Positions 59,435-64,000 of a DNA stretch of 64,000 nucleotides are shown piece after piece. Each line of letters begins with the position of its first letter. Position 1 is the first letter of the stretch. The notes below the pieces were generated by a model. The model was not told where the DNA came from, did not search any database, and saw only the letters and a program-made list of their open reading frames with translations. The stretch is from Hevea brasiliensis (Eukaryota; Streptophyta; Magnoliopsida; Malpighiales; Euphorbiaceae), in NCBI RefSeq assembly GCF_030052815.1, contig NC_079501.1, forward strand, positions 43,023,593 through 43,087,592. Direction: 5' to 3'. A program made the position numbers and the translations under genes.

Positions 59435-59471
59435 AAATTTCGAGATGAAATTTATTTAAGGGGGGGAGAAT
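59435..59471 (+). promoter_or_regulatory. Pre-PPT hairpin and polypurine tract of J
   Basis: AAATTTCGAGATGAAATTT (59435-59453), then AAGGGGGGGAGAA before the LTR. Both survive although pol is gone. Confidence 0.85.
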
Positions 59472-60126
59472 TGTAACACCCCTAAGTTCGGTAGTGCGTT
59501 CTACTGCTCCAGTGACCAGTGCTGTCCGGACAGCTAGGATGCCTAGAACCGTACTTCGATACGAGTGAGGAGACATAAAATAATGAAATACAATGAGTAT
59601 ACCAATATTTTGCATTTTGTACTGTAATGTATGACACTGTATGTACATTTTGTTTTTGGTTTTGAGCAGTTATAAATTCAAATCGTACCTTGAAGTTGTA
59701 AAATAATTATGAGTTGTTTTGACTTGTAAAAATTGTATTATATTTCCTTATCTCAGACTTTGAAAAATTTCTATGGAATTGAGTTGATAAATTGTTGTGT
59801 TGAAAAACGTATTGGAGTTGAGATTTGAAAATATATTGAAGTGTGCTTTTTACAGGTTTTCTGAAGAACTGTTTTGTCCAAAATACAGATGGCACTCTGC
59901 CAAAATTTTTACAGAAATTCCAAATAAATTAAATGAGTTGGTTATTTCACTTCAGTTCACCAAAGTTTTTAATACCTGTAAATAGTGCTCACCACTGTAA
60001 AAGAAGTATGAAAAGTTTTTAAAATCCCTTGTAGTGTATTTAATGGATTATCAGTAGACGGAGTTGGTAATTCATTAGGTATACTACGGGATCATGTTAT
60101 GCCTTACAGAGGGGTAGGGTGTGACA
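59472..60126 (+). repeat. Element J 3' LTR with a large internal deletion
   Basis: The first about 120 bp (TGTAACACCCCTAAGTTCG to GAAATACAA) match 52828-52948. The text then jumps to the match of about 56394 (TGAGTATACCAATATTTTGC) and runs to the end. About 3.4 kb are missing, including the donor-like site, minisatellite and double hairpin. Terminal hairpin kept at 59890-59902. Confidence 0.92.
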
Positions 60127-60131
60127 TCAAG
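60127..60131 (+). repeat. Target-site duplication of J, right (TCAAG)
   Basis: Second copy; I resumes with TATGCATATAGGTTG. Confidence 0.95.
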
Positions 60132-60560
60132 TATGCATATAGGTTGTAGCAAACCTGATGGAACTTGATGTTCTGCCTTGACTTGCTGACATGTCAAGCA
60201 TTTAGTCACATAGTCAGCTATGTCCTTCTTCATACCAGGCCACCACCAACAATGAAGCTTCAGATCATGATACATATTTGTCCTTCCTGGGTGCATAGCA
60301 TAAACACTGGTGTGTGCCTCTTTCAGAATATTGGCTTTCAGTTCCCCATTATCTGGTACACATACTCTTCCTTTATAGTATAGACACCCATCTACTTTCA
60401 CCTCATAGTTAGTTACTTTCCCTTCTAAGACTTTACTCACAGTATTCATTAACTTTTTATCTACCTTCTGCCCATCTAAAATCTACTATAACAGGTTTGG
60501 CCTCACTTGCAACTCAGCCAAAATAGCTCCATCTCAAGCCAAAGATAGGTGGGCATTTAA
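60132..60560 (-). pseudogene. Integrase zinc domain of element I
   Basis: On the minus strand an open stretch from 60449 reads YEVKVDGCLYYKGRVCVPD, then the HHCC domain [39 protein letters not shown] and VPSGLLQPICI. The first His sits in AMHPG and the second in LKLH, with Cys in CLTC. The neighbouring connector to RNase H (60450-60560) is out of frame. It continues across J into 52822. Confidence 0.87.
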
Positions 60561-61000
60561 TGATCTCAGAGCAGTGATGGATTTTCTGCTCAAAGCATCA
60601 GCAACTACATTTGCCTTCCCAGGATGGTAGTCAATCACACAATCATAGTCCTTCAGCAACTCAATCCATCGCCTCTGTCTAAGGTTGAGCTCCTTCTAGG
60701 TTGGCAAGTATTTTAGGCTTTTATGGTATGTGTAAATGTAACACTTTTCACCATACAAGTAATGCCTCCATATCTTCAGTGCGAAAATAATTACTGCAAG
60801 CTCTAGATCATGGGTAGGGTAATTCTGTTCATGTGACCTTAGCTGCCTGGAAGCATAGGCGACCACCTTCCCCTCTTGCATCAATACACACCCTAACCCA
60901 TTATACGAGGCATCACTATAGACCACAAAGTCCTTTCCTGACACTGGCTGTTTTAACACTGGTGCCTCTGTCAACATAGCCTTCAACTTCTCAAAACTGG
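60561..61000 (-). pseudogene. RNase H of element I with Tyr for a catalytic Asp
   Basis: Minus strand: [46 protein letters not shown]. The codon at 60728-60726 reads TAC (Tyr) as in B, where A has GAT (Asp). A stop (TAG for CAG) follows directly after LPT. Downstream on the minus strand the connector into integrase ([13 protein letters not shown]) is present. Apart from the Tyr and that stop the domain is open. Confidence 0.87.
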
Positions 61001-61860
61001 CTTGACACTTGTCATTCCAGTCAAATATGACATTTTTATGTAACAACTTGGTCATTAGAGCAGCTATTAAAAAAAATCCCTCCACAAATCTTCTGTAATA
61101 CCCAACTAGTCCCAAGAAACTTCTGACCTTAGTTGTATTTCTGGGAGGCTTCCATTCCATCACTGCTTCTATTTTCTTAGTATCCACCTTAATCCCATCA
61201 GCTGATACTATGTGTCTAAGAAATGCAATCTCATTCAATCAGAAGTCACACTTGGACAGCTTAGCATACAGCTTCTTTTTTCTCAGGGTTTGTAGAACAA
61301 TCCTCAAATGCTCATCATGTTCTTCCCTGGTCTTGGAATACGCCAAAATATCATCAATAAAGACCACTACGAACCGATCTAGTTATGGATGAAAGATACG
61401 GTTCATAAGGTCCATGAATGCTACTGGTGCATTTATTAAGCCAAAGGGCATCACCAAGAACTCATAATGCCCATACGGGGTCCTGAATGCAGTCTTTGGT
61501 ACATCTGCATTCTTCACCCTCAACTGATGATACCCTGATCTAAGATCAATTTTAGAAAATACTCCTGCTCCCTTCAACTGATCAAATAGATCGTCAATTC
61601 TAGGCAACGGATATTTGTTCTTCACAGTCATTTTATTCAACTGCTGGTAATCGATATATAACCTCAAAGTACCATCCTTCTTCTTTACAAACAGCACTAG
61701 AGCTCCCCATGGTGACACACTAGGGCGTATGAACCCTTTATCCCGTAACTCCTGTAACTAGATTTTCAGTTTCTTCAATTTTGTGGGTGCCATCCTATAA
61801 GGAGCAATAGAGATTGGAGCTGTACCCGGCAGTATCTCAATAGCAAATTTGACTTCTTTT
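61001..61860 (-). pseudogene. pol: Reverse transcriptase of element I
   Basis: Minus strand. An open block (61718-61383) has [68 protein letters not shown] stop (TAG) comes before the active site, which is intact as [11 protein letters not shown]. The thumb ([19 protein letters not shown]) follows in the frame of RNase H. The start (PYRMAP-like, about 61800) is displaced by a frameshift after LPGLPPE. The catalytic Asp pair is conserved. Confidence 0.9.
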
Positions 61861-62420
61861 CTGGTGGCAAGCCAGGCAATTCTTTAGGGAACACATCTGG
61901 AAAGTCTCTTACTGTGGGTATGTCACATAGATCTGGCTTAGCCTGCCTAGTATCCACCACATATGCTAGGTAGGCTTCACAACCTTTTCTCATCAGTTTT
62001 CTTGCAACTGTGGCTGAGATGACATTAGACAAGAAATCTGTCCTTTCCCCCACAACTGAAATCTCATTACCCTCATGAGTTTTCAATGAGATCCTCTTCA
62101 ACTTACAATCAACCATTGCCTGATGATGTGACAATCAGTCCATTCCCAAAATCACGTCAAACTCATGGAAAGGAAACTCAATCAGGTCTGCCAAGAATTC
62201 ATATCCCTAAATCCTTAACGGGCAACCCTTGTACACTTTGTTCACCACTACACTGTGGCCCAATGGATTAGTGATTAGAATGTCTTGGTCACTCTCCCTA
62301 CTAATATCCCCCTTTCGACAGGTAGGTTGATGCAGATGTATGAATGAGTGGATCCTGGATCCACTAATGCATGCACAGATGTATTGTAGAGGGAGAACAT
62401 GCCCTTAATGACGTCCGGGG
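61861..62420 (-). pseudogene. Protease and linker to RT of element I
   Basis: Minus strand. The active-site loop ALVDPGSTHSY (about 62375-62343) lies at the end of the long gag frame. A frameshift near 62310 (in ESDQDILITNPL-like) and a TGA where relatives have TGG (DWL) break the second half. Then [35 protein letters not shown] and [15 protein letters not shown] lead towards RT. Confidence 0.86.
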
Positions 62421-63672
62421 CATCTTGCTCCTCCTGAGCTCTTATGGCATAGGTTCTGGCAGGTGCTCTAACCTCAAGCCTCTCTGCTGGCTCAGATGCA
62501 GGCCTCTGTGATGGTCCCACTGCCTTAGATTTACTAGATTTCCTACCCCTTTGTGGTACAAGAGCAGGTCTGTCTACTTGTGTTGGAGCAGCTGTAGCAG
62601 TTCTACTTGGACAGTTCCTTAACTGATGCTTTGTTGACCCACACCTTAAGCAAGCACCCGTTACTCTCCAACACACCCCCTTATGCCACTTCAAACAATG
62701 CGAACATGCAGAAGATGCGAGGGCTAGTCCCCTGAACCTTGTCTCTAGAGAGCTGCCCACTGATGGTGTGGATTGACCTCTCCTAGGGGTGAACTGTGGC
62801 TTGGGCCCCTGAGACTGACCCTGACCTTGAGGTTGACCTAAACTCTATGCAGGTGGACAACTGAACTTCTTCTCAGGTGCAGGAGATGAACTAGACTGAC
62901 CCGAGCCCCTCTTCTGGTGTCTCTCTCTTCTGGTCTGCTCACTTATTCTAGCCTTTTTAACTTTTATTATAGCTTCTTCTAACTTGGTGAAGTCTGTGAT
63001 TTCCAAAGCAGTGATCGTGATTTTTATATTGTCATTTAATCCCTCTTCAAATCTCTTACACCTTTCGGCCTTATTAGGGACTATCTCCCTTCCGTAGCGA
63101 CTCAGCCTGACAAATTCCTTTTCATACTCTGCCACTGTCAGCTGTCTCTGCCTCAAATTAATGAACTCTCTTCTTCTCTCTTCCAGGTATACACTACCCA
63201 CATATTTCTTCTTGAATTTTGAGAGGAAGAAGTCCCAAGTTATTACGTCTGGCTGTACTTCACTGGACACCGTATCCCACTATTCATATGCATCATTTTG
63301 CAATAGAGATACAGCAGCCTCTTGGTTTTGCTCTGGAGTGCAGTGGAGTTGTTTTAAAACCCTTCCTGTTCTGTTCAACCAATTTTTGACTGCAATAGAA
63401 TCATCTTCTCTCTTGCCAAAGAAATCCACTGCTCCAAATTTTCTCAGTCTTTCCAGGTGTGATTTCTGCTGTGGAAGTGGTGGTGGTGGTGGCATTACCC
63501 CAGCCATTTGTCTGAAGAATTCGGCCATTTGCTGGAACATGGCTTGTGGAGGCTGAGCAGGCTCTACTGGAGCTAGTGGAGCAGGTTCAACCCTACCCCC
63601 AGTCTCAGCTACTGCAGGTGGAGCATGACTCTCCACTTCCTCCTCAACTGCCCTTTGAGATGTGAGGTCCAT
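62421..63672 (-). pseudogene. gag: gag of element I, two stops
   Basis: Minus strand from ATG 63672 (MDLTSQRAVEEEVESHAPP). One frame covers N-terminus, Pro-rich linker, capsid (KREDDSIAVKNWLNRTGRVL, ITWDFFLSKFKKKYVGSVYL, FVRLSRYGREIVPNKAERC), basic linker and nucleocapsid, and reaches protease. Only two stops interrupt it: TAG near 63278 (Trp in B) and TAG near 62842 (probably Gln). Knuckles are CSHCLKWHKGVC and CLRCGSTKHQLRNC (62652-62611). Confidence 0.9.
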
Positions 63673-63675
63673 ATC

Positions 63676-63700
63676 CTATTCAAAATAACAAAGACAAATA
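63676..63700 (-). promoter_or_regulatory. Candidate leader-intron 3' splice site of I
   Basis: On the minus strand a T-rich tract ends TTATTTTGAATAG at 63676, followed by GATATGG. It is the same as in B. The matching donor would lie in the 5' LTR outside the window. Confidence 0.48.
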
Positions 63701-63782
63701 GATCTGCATTAGTGTCACCTCGACTCCTACAATTACAATGCATGGTATGGACTCGATCTAGGCCCAGAAACGCCTAAACCGT

Positions 63783-63794
63783 GCTTTAATACCA
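63783..63794 (-). promoter_or_regulatory. Primer binding site of I
   Basis: On the minus strand it reads TGGTATTAAAGC, two changes from the tRNA-iMet type. Confidence 0.8.
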
Positions 63795-63799
63795 CTAAA

Positions 63800-64000
63800 T
63801 GTGACACTCCTTACATGTCTATAGCATAGCCGAGTAAGATATATCACACCGTGTACTGAAACATCCTATTTTATTTCAATCATTTTTATCCTTCCTTATT
63901 TATTTTTATCATAGTTATGAAGTACAATTTAGTGAAGTATAATTTATTTAAGTCATTTATGGAAAACATCAATTTATTTGAGGTTTTGCAAATTTTATAG
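63800..64000 (-). repeat. Element I 5' LTR (first 201 bp seen)
   Basis: TGTGACACTCCTTACATG matches 48599 onward in the same orientation; the window ends inside it. Confidence 0.92.

Larger units (their letters stand above)
52828..60126 (+). mobile_element. Element J: gag-only type I element
   Basis: 5' LTR of 4128 bp, exact primer site, gag, a trace of protease, a non-coding module and polypurine tract, then a 3' LTR of only 655 bp. TSD TCAAG. There is no RT, RNase H or integrase, so movement would need enzymes from a relative. It is the youngest layer of its nest. Confidence 0.93.
40614..64000 (+). mobile_element. Element G: type II chromovirus, 3' part outside the window
   Basis: A 5' LTR (40614-42524 plus 46456-47963), a primer site and gag are visible on the plus strand. 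I interrupts gag at 48598, and the rest of G lies beyond base 64000. It was inserted into the F integrase. The left flanking 5-mer is CTTAG; the matching right copy cannot be seen. Confidence 0.88.
48599..64000 (-). mobile_element. Element I: near-complete type II chromovirus, minus strand
   Basis: The 3' LTR (48599-51752), gag-pol, primer site and first 201 bp of the 5' LTR (63800-64000) are visible on the minus strand. J is inserted in integrase. The left flanking 5-mer is TGACA (48594-48598). The two LTR pieces differ at roughly one base in 16 over the shared 200 bp (hand count). Confidence 0.92.

Overview
The window looks like pericentromere-type plant heterochromatin made almost wholly of nested Ty3/gypsy LTR retrotransposons of the chromovirus lineage (Tekay/Del-like: LTRs of 3-4 kb, TGTAACA...TGACA or TGTCACA ends, tRNA-iMet primer site, chromodomain after integrase). 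No host gene, tRNA, rRNA or CRISPR array is supported. The host is most likely a eudicot. A Euphorbiaceae-like genome is my impression only.

Layout (names A-J are mine). F (minus strand, outermost; LTR piece 38214-39804 and integrase end 39860-40613) is split by E on the left and G on the right. E (plus; LTR pieces about 22236-23570 and 37289-38213) surrounds C and probably A. A (plus, 1-21923, 5' end outside the window) has a decayed gag-pol at 2694-7306, and its 3' LTR is split by B. B (plus, 10812-21870, TSD CATTA) is the most complete element: two LTRs of 3109 and 3094 bp and gag-PR-RT-RH-IN-chromodomain with few lesions. C (minus, 23571-37288) has gag remnants but no pol, and its 5' LTR is split by D, a solo LTR (33432-37016, TSD GCGGC). 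G (plus, 40614 to beyond the window) has a 5' LTR split by solo LTR H (42525-46450, TSD CAGAA) and a gag cut by I. I (minus, 48599 to beyond the window) has gag-pol cut inside integrase by J (plus, 52828-60126, TSD TCAAG), a gag-bearing element without pol. Insertions lie up to four deep (F>E>C>D, F>E>A>B, F>G>I>J).

Two LTR types recur. Type I (A, C, F, H, J) carries a CTGAGT...ACTCAG hairpin where it is visible. Type II (B, D, E, G, I) carries CTAAGC...GCTTAG and an invariant TTGGCATGCCAA palindrome. G and D are mosaics of the two types.

Most interesting points: (1) every LTR in which the site can be read keeps a GTAAGT/GTTAGTG donor-like site, and every element keeps a T-rich ...AG acceptor-like site just before the gag ATG, predicting that a 2.4-3.6 kb leader is spliced out; (2) a double hairpin with compensatory changes occurs in twelve LTR copies; (3) a 74-nt GT-AG intron-like insertion interrupts the integrase of B, and its removal restores the frame; (4) C and J share a non-coding module in place of pol, defining a gag-only non-autonomous family; (5) RNase H of both type II elements that can be read has Tyr in place of a catalytic Asp.
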